This document shows positions 33,685 to 42,216 of a DNA stretch of 59,122 nucleotides, one piece after another. The stretch covers positions 1 through 59,122 of the forward strand of contig JBMFVP010000003.1 of NCBI GenBank assembly GCA_049965935.1, written 5' to 3'. The notes under the pieces were generated by a model that saw only the letters and a list, made by a program, of their open reading frames with translations, made no database searches and had not been told where the DNA came from. This DNA comes from Thermocladium sp049965935. Its GTDB lineage: Archaea > Thermoproteota > Thermoprotei > Thermoproteales > Thermocladiaceae. The number at the start of each line of letters is the position of its first letter. The stretch's first letter is position 1. The translations under genes and the position numbers were made by a program.

Positions 33685-34578
33685 CTAAATATATAAGACA
33701 ATTCCTATTTTCTCCATTAATTCCCTGTATCTACTTCTTATTGTAACGTCCGTGACATTCGCCACATTCGCCACATCTCTTTGTTTAGTTTTTACTCCGA
33801 AAATCATCATCGCTATATATACCGCCGCTGCAGCGACTGAGTATGAGGATTTACCATTTAATAACCTCTTCTCATGTGCTTTATCTAATATCTCGATCAC
33901 GAATCTATATATGGTCTTCTTCTCTATTGATCCAGTATCGATTGATTGAACTAGGGATGAAACATACTTCATCACGTCGCTTCCATTTGCCTGTACCTTA
34001 TCATTAGTTATTTGCTTTATCTTAGTTATTGTCCTATTAAGGCCATGCCCCTCTATTCCAGTTATCTTGATTAAAGTCTTCAGTCTGCATGGTATGCCCG
34101 ACTTCTTGCAGTTTAAGTATGTTAATGCGACTGCCGTCTCGCGTAGGCGTCCCTTATAACCATTCTCTGCCAGTCTTCTATATTCGGTTACTACACTGGA
34201 TAAAATAAAGTGTGGAATCGATAATCTAATTATTATTTGCTTAACCACATGCCTTATGGTGACGACATTACGCTCTATATTATTGGTTCTAATTATGGCC
34301 TCTATTTTTCGTTCGAATCCTAATCTATGTTGCTTTCCAAGTATTTGCCCTATCTTCAGCAATCCTATGCCATAATGAGGCTGCGATTCATCAATTACCT
34401 GGGCGCGCGCCCTGCTAGGCCTATCCCCGAAATCACGCCACTCGGCTCCTATATCGATAAGAGGCTGTTCTTTCAATACAGTGCCACATTTAGTGCAAAC
34501 CAATTCACCTGTTTCTCCATCGTAAACTATCTCAGTTGAGCCGCAGTGTTTGCACTTAAATTCTTCTGCTTCTTCCAT
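33685..34578 (-). CDS. tfb: Transcription initiation factor B (TFB)
   Basis: 297 residues. N-terminal zinc ribbon C9/C12/C28/C31 (CKHC ... CTKC), then the B-reader/linker block IGAEWRDFGDRPSRARAQ, then two cyclin-like repeats (about 100-195 and 200-297) and a C-terminal helix-turn-helix near VANVTDVTIRSRYREL for BRE contact. TFB binds TBP-DNA and recruits RNA polymerase. It overlaps gar1 by 23 nt, a gene order found widely in archaea. The N-terminus is acidic (MEEAEEF). Confidence 0.95.
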   Translation of the reverse strand: MEEAEEFKCKHCGSTEIVYDGETGELVCTKCGTVLKEQPLIDIGAEWRDFGDRPSRARAQVIDESQPHYGIGLLKIGQILGKQHRLGFERKIEAIIRTNNIERNVVTIRHVVKQIIIRLSIPHFILSSVVTEYRRLAENGYKGRLRETAVALTYLNCKKSGIPCRLKTLIKITGIEGHGLNRTITKIKQITNDKVQANGSDVMKYVSSLVQSIDTGSIEKKTIYRFVIEILDKAHEKRLLNGKSSYSVAAAAVYIAMMIFGVKTKQRDVANVANVTDVTIRSRYRELMEKIGIVLYI

Positions 34579-34867
34579 AATGCCTTCCCCTCCGTTTCTC
34601 TCCCTTAACTAACTTTCTGTTTTGCTTTTCCAGACTCCTTGCATCCACATATATTGATTTACCTATTATGAATGATGCATCATTTTGATTGGTCTTTATC
34701 AATCCATAAGGTGCCTTTACCGGTCCAATTATATCGTATAATGACCCAACGCGTTTCATTCCATAATCAAACACTTGGATACCAAGAGGAGGTACTACGG
34801 CTAGACGAGCAACTATCTTGCCATCATTAGTAATATGAAGTGCCTCGCCTATTTTCTTTAGAGACAT
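34556..34867 (-). CDS. gar1: H/ACA RNP protein Gar1
   Basis: 103 residues, a single beta-barrel. IGEALHITNDGKIVARL opens the domain, then VGSLYDIIGPVKAPYGLIKT is the Gar1 core signature (G-x-V-x-D-[IV]-x-G-P-V-x-x-P-Y). A basic tail ends in RRGRHYGRSRRI. Gar1 contacts Cbf5 in the pseudouridylation complex guided by H/ACA RNAs. The gene is the first of the gar1-tfb pair. Its ATG lies about 27 nt after an ATTTTTAAATAT box. Confidence 0.92.
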   Translation of the reverse strand: MSLKKIGEALHITNDGKIVARLAVVPPLGIQVFDYGMKRVGSLYDIIGPVKAPYGLIKTNQNDASFIIGKSIYVDARSLEKQNRKLVKGEKRRGRHYGRSRRI

Positions 34868-34888
34868 GACGTATACGTGCCTCTCCCC

Positions 34889-34900
34889 ATTTTTAAATAT
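34889..34900 (-). promoter_or_regulatory. TATA-like box of gar1-tfb
   Basis: ATATTTAAAAAT on the minus strand, centred about 27 nt upstream of the gar1 ATG at 34867. Confidence 0.5.
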
Positions 34901-35380
34901 AATACGATCAAACTTTTAGATAACTTTCCTGCCTGTATCCATGAATTACTAGCATATTATGGGGGATGCAGCTGCATGATTATGCATTTATAAAAACCAA
35001 TAATAATTGAAAATCAATGTACAATTACATAAATCTAATAAGTATACTTGACTTAAGGAACCAAGGTGAATTTAACTTTTTGGGATTAAGTGGCGAAGGT
35101 TCCTCCATGAGGGGGATCGCTCCATAGGAATGCTTTTATGCATTAAAATCATGCATTTAGGCATTTACTGGGTTTGTATCCTCGTAATCCCTATGATGTT
35201 ATTGAGTCCAAGGAAGAAAGCCCTCATCCAAGACAAGGAACCCCCTCTCACAGGGGAGGCAAGTAGTTCGTTTCTCTATGACTTTCTGGAAATAGATCAG
35301 AGGATGTTAATCATGATTAATGCCCATCAATATTAATTGAAAAGTCGATAACCTAAGTGCGGTAAATTCAAGGTAACCTT
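34901..35380. other. Long intergenic region with no convincing gene
   Basis: About 480 bases. A 68-codon plus-strand frame here has neither family features nor a good start. AGGAACC (35056-35062) and GGTTCCT (35098-35104) form an inverted pair around AT-rich sequence. A transposon-end-like hairpin lies at 35237-35270. I see no tRNA or clear C/D box RNA. Confidence 0.5.
35237..35270 (+). repeat. Possible IS200/IS605-type right-end hairpin
   Basis: GGAACCCCCTCTCACAGGGG forms a short hairpin, CCCCT paired with AGGGG, followed by AGGCAAGTAGTTCG. The hairpin plus TAGTTC tail is the layout of IS200/IS605 right ends in crenarchaea. It is degenerate. Confidence 0.3.
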
Positions 35381-35390
35381 TTTAAATATG
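35381..35390 (+). promoter_or_regulatory. TATA-like box of the 35409 gene
   Basis: TTTTAAATAT centred about 25 nt upstream of the ATG at 35409. Confidence 0.45.
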
Positions 35391-35408
35391 CCGAGTTGAA
35401 TTGGTAGT

Positions 35409-35861
35409 ATGGAGAATCAGCAGACCCAGGTAGAGGCTGGTGATGTGGATATACTATACTTTAAGAGCCTTCATGATTTTCTATTATATCTTGATCAATT
35501 AATAAATGATAACCAGAGAAAGGCCGAAGCAATAAATAAAGACTTGGAGGCGCTGAAGGGTCGCGTCGATAAGTTCGAAGCAATACAGAGGATAATAGAG
35601 GAATTACTGGAAAAGAATAAGGAGGTACTCCCAACAGCAATAGAGTTAACTGGGCTAAAGATATATATAGATCCAAGACCTACGGATGAGTATGATATAT
35701 TAAAGGAGGGTCTTGACTCAATAATTGATAGAAATGCCGTGTTGAGGAAAATTAAGGATATAGTGGATATACTTCAGACAAAAATAGGTCAAAGCGACAC
35801 GACCATAATAGTCGAAATGAGAAATGGCGTTCCAGTTAAGATACTATTTAGAGGTTGGTAG
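35409..35861 (+). CDS. Hypothetical coiled-coil protein
   Basis: 150 residues. Residues about 18-75 are a charged heptad-rich coiled coil. The second half begins TGLKIYIDPRPTDEYDILKEG, has another helix, and ends in a beta hairpin-like IIVEMRNGVPVKILFRGW. Two helical arms flanking a small beta region suggest a prefoldin-like shape, but the sequence is not a clear prefoldin alpha or beta subunit. Good promoter spacing and biased charged composition support a real cytoplasmic protein. The neighbours give no functional hint. Confidence 0.65.
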   Translation: MENQQTQVEAGDVDILYFKSLHDFLLYLDQLINDNQRKAEAINKDLEALKGRVDKFEAIQRIIEELLEKNKEVLPTAIELTGLKIYIDPRPTDEYDILKEGLDSIIDRNAVLRKIKDIVDILQTKIGQSDTTIIVEMRNGVPVKILFRGW

Positions 35862-35958
35862 CGTTTCTTTATTTTGTTTCCAGCAAAGGCCTTTTTAGGG
35901 AAAACAGCTTTTCACATCATGGTATTGTTTATAATACACTAACTGCGGGGCTATATGC

Positions 35959-36609
35959 ATGAAGCTTCAAGTTGCGCTTGATTTGGTGGATATAGAGACT
36001 GCTGCGCGCATGGCTAAGACACTATATATGAGCAACGCGGTTGATGTACTTGAGGCTGGTACCCCTTTAATAAAATCGAGTGGAATGTATGCTGTATCCA
36101 GGCTTCGGGCTTGTTGCAGGAACGCTACAATATTTGCCGACTTGAAGACTATGGATGCTGGCTCGATAGAGGTCAAGATGGCTGCTGATGCTGGAGCCGA
36201 TATGGCAAGCGTATTGGCTGCGGCTCCTCTGGAGACCATCACAGAATTCATTAAGTCTGCCTCATCGAATGGGATAAAATCGATAGTGGACTTCATAGGA
36301 ATAACCAATATAGATGAAAGATTAAGTGAAATACTTGCATCCGGAGTAAGGCCTGACTTCATAGGTCTACATGTTGGAATAGATATACAGAAGCGCACGG
36401 GATTAACGGCGGCTAATCTTGTTAATAAAGCAATTCAAATAAAGGAAAAATATGGTATTCAAGTAACTATAGCAGGCGGCATCAATGAGGGAACCGCTGC
36501 GGCACTAGCGGGTAAAAATATAGATATAGTGGTTGTAGGGAATGCAATAACCGGAGCTGATGATCCCTTATCATCTGCAACTAGGATACGGCGTGCATTA
36601 GGAATATAA
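35959..36609 (+). CDS. 3-hexulose-6-phosphate synthase (HPS), OMPDC superfamily
   Basis: 216 residues, a single TIM barrel. Family blocks: MKLQVALDLVDIE, EAGTPLIKSSGM, ADLKTMDAG (D61, K63, D66, the DxKxxD catalytic/Mg site shared with OMP decarboxylase), VDFIGITN, GLHVGIDIQ and TIAGGINEGTA. HPS condenses formaldehyde with ribulose 5-phosphate. In archaea lacking a pentose-phosphate pathway it runs in reverse with PHI to supply ribulose 5-phosphate. No separate phi gene is adjacent, and no PHI domain is fused. TTTATAATAC at about 35926-35935 is a plausible box. Confidence 0.88.
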   Translation: MKLQVALDLVDIETAARMAKTLYMSNAVDVLEAGTPLIKSSGMYAVSRLRACCRNATIFADLKTMDAGSIEVKMAADAGADMASVLAAAPLETITEFIKSASSNGIKSIVDFIGITNIDERLSEILASGVRPDFIGLHVGIDIQKRTGLTAANLVNKAIQIKEKYGIQVTIAGGINEGTAAALAGKNIDIVVVGNAITGADDPLSSATRIRRALGI

Positions 36610-36782
36610 TAAAACAATCAACAAATTCCGCCTTTTAAGGCTGAGTGAGTTTTTAGTGCTTGCGTATGGTCAATTTTTTTTAGAATTTAGATCACTCTCA
36701 CAATGCCAGCAGGAGCGAGGGGCTTCAGTAAAGGTAATCAGATCTCCTCGGGGGAACTCCATCAAGACGGAAAGAGACGTCA
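36610..36782 (+). mobile_element. Short non-autonomous IS200/IS605-type element or orphan reRNA-like remnant (copy 1)
   Basis: 173 bases between the HPS gene and the M20 gene with no ORF. The left end is ATAAAACAATCAACAAA and hairpin GCCTTTTAAGGC (36630-36641), then GAGTGAGTTTTTAGTGCTTG. The right part is TCTCACAATGCCAGCAGGAG, then a structured segment ending AACTCCATCAAGACGG and GAGACGTCA. The same blocks occur in the same order at 57621-57807. The right part resembles the guide-RNA (omega/reRNA) segment that overlaps the end of TnpB genes, but no TnpB remains. Confidence 0.55.
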
Positions 36783-36901
36783 TATGGCTAAGTATATAAA
36801 TTTTTATCGTTAACCTAAGGAAATAAGACCTAGTCTCGATAAGGGCCTAGTTTTGTATGTAGCTAAACATTTTAATTAAAGAGTTATCTACCGGTTAATT
36901 G

Positions 36902-38161
36902 ATGGGCAATATAGAAGATGAGTTAATTGGTTTAACAATTGATCTGGTTCGCATAAATAGCGTAAACCCTCCGGGTTTAACGATTGATATTGCCGGCTTC
37001 ATAAGGGAGTGGTTGGGGAAACATGGGCATCAAGTTGATGTATATGAATATGAAAAGGGGAAACCCAATATAGTTGCTAAAGTTGGCCATAAATCTCCAA
37101 CACTTATATTAAATGGGCACATGGATGTAGTTCCGCCAGGGGAGTCTAGCAAGTGGAGCGTGCCTCCATTTTCTGGTAAGGTAATTGATGGAAAGATTTT
37201 CGGCAGAGGAGCAACTGATATGAAAGGAGGATTAGCTGCATTAATGATGGCATTCATTGATTTGGCTCCACAAGTGGAAAATGATGCATCAATAATTTTT
37301 TCCGCCACGGTTGATGAGGAGTCAGGCGGTCATTCTGGCGTTGAGGCGCTGGTCAACAATGGTGTTTTAAGGGGGGATGCGGCCATAATAGCCGAGCCAA
37401 CTGGTGCTTCCCGCTTCTGTATAGCTGAGAAGGGTTTAGCTCAAGTACGGATAAAAACAATGGGGAAGCCCGCACATGGTAGCTTGCCAATATTAGGCGA
37501 AAATGCAATTTTGAGGCTAATTAATGCCATTAATGAATCTTCTAAGGCAATTGATGAATTCAATAAGGGAATCAATCTGCCAAGCGACTTAAGGGCATCG
37601 ATTGAGAATTCGGCCGAAATCTATGGAGCAGCCGCTAGAAGCATTGGTTTAAGTATTACTGATGATATTAGGAACGTGATAGGATCGGTATCCTTTAATC
37701 CTGGCGTGATTCGAGGCGGCTCTAAGATAAATATGGTGCCCGACTCTGCTGAGGTTGAGCTGGATATGAGGGTTCCTCCAGGAGTTTCATCTAGACAGGT
37801 TATTGATTACCTAGCGGCTAGGCTAGGTAATTCGGCTGGGGTTGAGGTTATAGATATTAGCGAGCCTAATTATACCTCAATTAATGCTGAAATAGTTGCT
37901 TCGGTTAGGGATTCAATAATTGAGGAAGGTAAGCAACCTACTCCATTAATATTAACGGGAGCAACGGATGGCCGCTACCTAAGGGCGATTGGGGTGCCTG
38001 TGGTTGTTTATGGACCGGGCGAGTTAACTATGGCTCACGCATATAATGAATATGTTGCCATAGGTGACTTGGAGGAATCCTTAAGGATTATGAGGAAAGC
38101 GATTCAGCGATTCCTTGGATTAGGAAAATATGGTAAAAAATTTGGCAATACACGAAACTAA
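36902..38161 (+). CDS. M20-family metallohydrolase (ArgE/DapE-type)
   Basis: 419 residues from ATG 36902. Metal and catalytic positions are all present: LILNGHMDVVPPG (His, Asp), GRGATDMKGG (Asp), VDEESGG (Glu-Glu), AEPTG (Glu) and AHAYNEYV (His). The lid domain lies about 185-310 (GLAQVRIKTMGKPAHGS). Such di-zinc enzymes remove acyl groups from amino acids, including succinyl-diaminopimelate, acetylornithine and LysW-bound lysine. No biosynthetic neighbour identifies the substrate. A TTTTAATTAA box at 36870-36879 precedes it. Confidence 0.85.
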   Translation: MGNIEDELIGLTIDLVRINSVNPPGLTIDIAGFIREWLGKHGHQVDVYEYEKGKPNIVAKVGHKSPTLILNGHMDVVPPGESSKWSVPPFSGKVIDGKIFGRGATDMKGGLAALMMAFIDLAPQVENDASIIFSATVDEESGGHSGVEALVNNGVLRGDAAIIAEPTGASRFCIAEKGLAQVRIKTMGKPAHGSLPILGENAILRLINAINESSKAIDEFNKGINLPSDLRASIENSAEIYGAAARSIGLSITDDIRNVIGSVSFNPGVIRGGSKINMVPDSAEVELDMRVPPGVSSRQVIDYLAARLGNSAGVEVIDISEPNYTSINAEIVASVRDSIIEEGKQPTPLILTGATDGRYLRAIGVPVVVYGPGELTMAHAYNEYVAIGDLEESLRIMRKAIQRFLGLGKYGKKFGNTRN

Positions 38162-38189
38162 TTTAAGCATATATTTTGAAAGTAAATAC

Positions 38190-38885
38190 ATGAGTTCCGA
38201 ATATAAACTACCACTAATTGGCGAGAAGTTCCCAGAAATGGATGTTGAGACCACCCAAGGCAAAATAAAGCTCCCAGATCATTTTAAGGGGAAGTGGTTT
38301 ATGTTATTCAGCCATCCCGGTGACTTCACGCCGGTATGCACGACCGAGTTCATAAGCTTTGCAAAGAGGTATGACGACTTTAAGAAACTCAACACGGAAC
38401 TAATAGGATTATCAGTTGATAGCGTGATTTCCCATGTTGAGTGGATCAGGTGGATAGAGGATAATCTTAAAATCAAGGTACCATTTCCGGTAATAGCCGA
38501 TCCAATGGGTAATGTAGCTAAGAGGCTTGGCATGATACATGCCGAATCAGCTACAAGCACTGTTAGGGCGGTCTTCATAGTTGATGATAAGGGCACGGTC
38601 AGGTTAATACTGTATTATCCGCTGGAAATAGGGAGAAGCGTTAATGAATTGCTGCGAGTAATAAAGGCATTACAAGTAGTGGATAAGTATGGTGTCGCAT
38701 TGCCGGCGAATTGGCCTGAGAATGAAGTGATTGGAGAGAATGCAATTAATCCGCCGCCTCATACGGTTGATGGTGCAGCATCTAGGTTAAAGGAGTATAA
38801 GGGTTATGCATGGTGGTTGACATATAGGGAGTTACCAAAGACGGAAATTGATGAAGCAAGAAGCATATTAAAGATACGGGTATAA
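38190..38885 (+). CDS. Peroxiredoxin, Prx6 type, lacking resolving cysteines
   Basis: 231 residues from ATG 38190, which is 20 nt after CATATATTTT. An in-frame upstream extension overlapping the M20 gene looks non-coding. Peroxidatic C50 sits in HPGDFTPVCTTEF, and NPPPHTVDG in the arm region follows. Archaeal Prx6 proteins such as that of Aeropyrum carry two C-terminal cysteines in C-x5-C around a WW pair. Here the same block reads GYAWWLT, so both are replaced (G205, T211), and the tail ends early. It would reduce peroxides by a 1-Cys mechanism needing another reductant. Confidence 0.88.
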   Translation: MSSEYKLPLIGEKFPEMDVETTQGKIKLPDHFKGKWFMLFSHPGDFTPVCTTEFISFAKRYDDFKKLNTELIGLSVDSVISHVEWIRWIEDNLKIKVPFPVIADPMGNVAKRLGMIHAESATSTVRAVFIVDDKGTVRLILYYPLEIGRSVNELLRVIKALQVVDKYGVALPANWPENEVIGENAINPPPHTVDGAASRLKEYKGYAWWLTYRELPKTEIDEARSILKIRV

Positions 38886-38937
38886 GAATTGATCCAGCTC
38901 ATAAAAATTTATTTAATATTTTTATTAACCATAACTA

Positions 38938-39624
38938 ATGGAGTTTAGGCAAGCCACACAATTGGATTCTGAAGAAATCAAATCATTCACTATGGATACA
39001 TTTCCATGGGGTGACTACTTGCCGAATGAGGTAGATACATGGATAAAGGATGGGAATGTATATGTAATAATTGAAAATAGAAGAATATTGGCGGTTGCAT
39101 CTATGCTTTTACTTTTCCAGGGAACGGCTTGGTTACGGGGATTAAGAGTCAGAAAGCAAGAGAGAAGAAGGGGGATCGGTAAGGCAATAACAATGAAGCT
39201 TCTAGAATTAGCGAAAAATAGAGGCGCAAAGCGAGCGATGCTACTTGTTGCAGAATGGAATACTGCAAGCAGGATGCTAGTTAATTCAATAGGCTTTGAA
39301 CAAGTAATGGATGTGTGGGGTGGAACCATTGATCCAAATGCAACGATTATTGATGATGGGAATTCCATTGAATTAATTAAGGATGCCTTATCCATTACCA
39401 ATAATTATATTTGTTTACCTGATGATCCATGGACATGCACAAAAGCATCAGTGGAGGACGTGCTGTCATTATCTCCTCAGATTTATAGGGGACCTGGCAT
39501 AGGGATAGGGCGATTCTCTGTGGGGCAACCGACCTCCGGTGTATCTGCATCCATAGTCTCTACAATGGAGGGCAAATTTAAGGAGTCATATGGAAGATAT
39601 ACCATGTTTGAATTAGTATTATGA
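38938..39624 (+). CDS. GNAT-family N-acetyltransferase
   Basis: 228 residues. The GNAT domain occupies about 1-130: FRQATQLDSEEIKSF at the start, AWLRGLRVRKQERRRGIGKAI carrying the acetyl-CoA pyrophosphate loop (R-R-x-G-I-G), and SRMLVNSIGFEQVMD for the last strand-helix. About 95 further residues form a second domain without clear identity, so a double-GNAT degenerate half is possible. The substrate is unknown. It lies between the peroxiredoxin and a convergent oxidoreductase gene. AT-rich promoter sequence is at 38905-38930. Confidence 0.8.
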   Translation: MEFRQATQLDSEEIKSFTMDTFPWGDYLPNEVDTWIKDGNVYVIIENRRILAVASMLLLFQGTAWLRGLRVRKQERRRGIGKAITMKLLELAKNRGAKRAMLLVAEWNTASRMLVNSIGFEQVMDVWGGTIDPNATIIDDGNSIELIKDALSITNNYICLPDDPWTCTKASVEDVLSLSPQIYRGPGIGIGRFSVGQPTSGVSASIVSTMEGKFKESYGRYTMFELVL

Positions 39625-39672
39625 ATATTGGCCGCAATTCCATTTCCTTTGATGTAGGTCTACCCATCATTA

Positions 39673-41460
39673 TCAAAAATCGCTTGGAATAATAATTCCC
39701 AACTGATCCAATAATTCTTTCTTTGGTTTTCCCGCCTTGTCATATCCCCTTAATTCATAATAACGCTGTAGGGCTGTCTCCATTTCAGTTCGGGGAACTA
39801 TATACTTCTTTCCCTCATACTCCACCCCCTCCTCAAACCACCGCTTAGGTAATTCATCATCGGACCTAGTGCTTCTATTCATTAATCTATGCATCACTAT
39901 TATGCGCTGCGCCACTGATTTTAGTTCATTTAAGCTATATTCAAACCCGGTGACTGCCCTAAGCGAGGTCTTAATTGTGTCCCAATCATAAATGGATCGC
40001 CCAAATTTGCATAAAAGCATCGAGTCATACAGCGCATTACGGTTCTCTAGATCCACTATGTAATTGATCTTTTCATCACTAATTGAAAACCTCCCTCCCG
40101 CCTGACCGCTTATATCAATAGCATACGCGCTGGACCAGAGGTGATCCGCGCCTCTTTCTGCGACTGCATTATTTAGCGACATTCCCATTAATGTTCGAGG
40201 ATCATACCCGGCAGGCTCTAATCCCTTCACATGAATGGCTAGATCCTGGGCTCCCAATTTTTCCGCGATTCCTCTAACACCTAGGGCAATTAAATTACCG
40301 ATGCCCTGCCTATATGCCGTATTAATTATGAGCCCACGGATTTTCTCATAATCACCCCATTTAGGCGCATCATCTATGATTCCCCTTTGACCTAAGTATA
40401 TTAGGAATGCTATTGAATTGCCTAGGGTAACAGTATCAAGGCCTAACCTATCCGATAATTCCGCTAGGTCAATGATTTTCAAGGGATCATTTATGCCTGT
40501 TAATCCACCGAGAGCCATGACAGTCTCATATTCTAGATCATATGAGCCATTGCTTGATTTGACTATTTTATGGCAGGCAATGGGGCAGTAAAGGCAAGCT
40601 CCATTCTTTAATAAGAAACTGGCCCTTAATGTGTCTTCCCATGATATGTTTCTCCACCCAGGTAACTCTACCTTGGTCCAATATAGGCTTGGGAAGAAGC
40701 CCATTGAATTTCCAATATCAATTAACCTAACAGTTCCTCCGCTTCTATATGCTGTAGCTCCTGGGTTACTTAATGCGGCTTTGCCCAGTTGCTTGACTAA
40801 CTCATAATATAGGGATGGATCCGCAATGTCAATATCTTTATTAGTGGGAAGGAATGCTATGGCCTTTATCATTTTGCTGCCCATTACTGCTCCCGCCCCT
40901 GTTCGCCCGAATTGCCTCCATTTCTCGTGATTTATAGTAGCATAAGGCACCCCATTCTCACCTGCTGGACCAATGGCTAATATGCTTGAGTCCCCTAGTT
41001 CCTTCCTAATTAATTCCTCTGCTTGGACGGAGTCCATGCCCCACATCCATCCCGCATCACGGGCCTCAACTCCTGCCTCGCTTACTACTAAGTAAATAGG
41101 TTTATTGGATGATCCGGTGATGATTAATGCATCGATTCCTGAATATTTCATATATGCTCCGAGGGTCCCACCAACCGTTGAGTAGCTCCATCTATTCGTG
41201 AGGGGGGATTTAAATATGGCTGCAGCTCTTGTTGCTAAAGGTAATCTGGTACCCCCAAGGGGTCCGGTGGCTATTATTAAGGGGGATGATTTATCAAACG
41301 GATTAATAGAACTTGGGATCCCCATTTCCAAGATTAGTCTTAATCCAAGCCCACGGCCACCTATTACAGATTTAGCAATAGATTCATCAAGATTAGTCTT
41401 TATATGACTATGGCCAAGTCTTACGTGCAGAATGATGCCGGCGTATCCATACATGGGCAT
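39673..41460 (-). CDS. aor: Aldehyde:ferredoxin oxidoreductase (tungstopterin family)
   Basis: 595 residues. Family blocks: SVIGGRGLGLRLI (near 35-45), ATGPLGGTRLPLATR, FGRTGAGAVMGSK, ACLYCPIACHK with C289, C292 and C296, and fourth ligand C484 in MLLCKFG for the 4Fe-4S cluster. AERGADHLW lies near the second pterin site. The enzyme oxidises aldehydes to acids and reduces ferredoxin with a bis-pterin tungsten centre. It is the likely customer of moeA/moaC. Subfamily (AOR, FOR, GAPOR or WOR-like) cannot be fixed. AT-rich AATTAAAATTTAAC lies 16-29 nt upstream. Confidence 0.92.
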   Translation of the reverse strand: MPMYGYAGIILHVRLGHSHIKTNLDESIAKSVIGGRGLGLRLILEMGIPSSINPFDKSSPLIIATGPLGGTRLPLATRAAAIFKSPLTNRWSYSTVGGTLGAYMKYSGIDALIITGSSNKPIYLVVSEAGVEARDAGWMWGMDSVQAEELIRKELGDSSILAIGPAGENGVPYATINHEKWRQFGRTGAGAVMGSKMIKAIAFLPTNKDIDIADPSLYYELVKQLGKAALSNPGATAYRSGGTVRLIDIGNSMGFFPSLYWTKVELPGWRNISWEDTLRASFLLKNGACLYCPIACHKIVKSSNGSYDLEYETVMALGGLTGINDPLKIIDLAELSDRLGLDTVTLGNSIAFLIYLGQRGIIDDAPKWGDYEKIRGLIINTAYRQGIGNLIALGVRGIAEKLGAQDLAIHVKGLEPAGYDPRTLMGMSLNNAVAERGADHLWSSAYAIDISGQAGGRFSISDEKINYIVDLENRNALYDSMLLCKFGRSIYDWDTIKTSLRAVTGFEYSLNELKSVAQRIIVMHRLMNRSTRSDDELPKRWFEEGVEYEGKKYIVPRTEMETALQRYYELRGYDKAGKPKKELLDQLGIIIPSDF

Positions 41461-41590
41461 AAATGTTTTTAGCTAAATTAAAATTTAACTATAGGGCTGG
41501 ATAGAATGATCTCGATTTTATATATTCATTTTTATAGTTATCGTTTATTTTAACTGATATATTTATAAATATGAAATAGTAATTTATCCA

Positions 41591-42124
41591 ATGGGTTTAA
41601 ATAGGGGCTCTTCCACGTGGCAAGTACTTCATTTGATTGCACTAGTTATGATTGTGGTGACCATATCGATGCTTTTCGGTGTTGATTACGTGTTGCTGCA
41701 AGTGCTAGTTACGGGGTCATCAAATTTAGGCATTATATTTATGGTACCAACAATATTATTTCTGATATTGATGGAGATAATTACCTTTATAATATATTTA
41801 TCGATATTAAGGGAGAAAGATATTCTAGAAAGAGGTAATAAGAAGATCATTGTTTTTATTGCGACGGCCTTAACTATAATGGCAATGTTATACATAGATA
41901 TCATCATTTTGAATGAATATTCTAGTCTAGTTATACCCGTAACTGCTCCTAGCATCGTAATGGATAAATCCGTAGGCATGGGAATAGCATTTTATAACGG
42001 TGGATTAGCAATCATGACCTTTGCACTAATTCAATTATATAGGAATAGAATATCAATCCCCCCAATCATTAATAAGTATACCGATAATAATGACGATTCT
42101 GATATAGACATTGAAGAAATATAA
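41591..42124 (+). CDS. Hypothetical four-helix membrane protein
   Basis: 177 residues with hydrophobic segments at about 12-32, 44-70, 85-108 and 127-147, and a charged, Asp/Asn-rich tail (KYTDNNDDSDIDIEEI) probably in the cytoplasm. No family is recognised. A TTTATAAATA box at about 41562-41571 is well placed for the ATG at 41591. It lies alone between the divergent oxidoreductase gene and the convergent coiled-coil gene. Confidence 0.6.
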   Translation: MGLNRGSSTWQVLHLIALVMIVVTISMLFGVDYVLLQVLVTGSSNLGIIFMVPTILFLILMEIITFIIYLSILREKDILERGNKKIIVFIATALTIMAMLYIDIIILNEYSSLVIPVTAPSIVMDKSVGMGIAFYNGGLAIMTFALIQLYRNRISIPPIINKYTDNNDDSDIDIEEI

Positions 42125-42216
42125 AAGTAAGGCCCCCTGGATTTGCTTCCTTTACACTTAAATAGAGCTTTCCCGCGATGCATAATGCTTCTTTAACTCA
42201 TCAATTCCTTAAAGGA

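Noticed and set aside
35130..35336. 68-codon plus-strand frame in the intergenic region before 35409
   Set aside because: No family features, mixed hydrophobic/charged text, and it runs through a transposon-end-like hairpin. Not supported as a gene.
38130..38189. Twenty-codon N-terminal extension of the peroxiredoxin
   Set aside because: It overlaps the M20 gene, contains the promoter box, and is absent from the family. Starting at 38190 puts the peroxidatic Cys at position 50 as usual.
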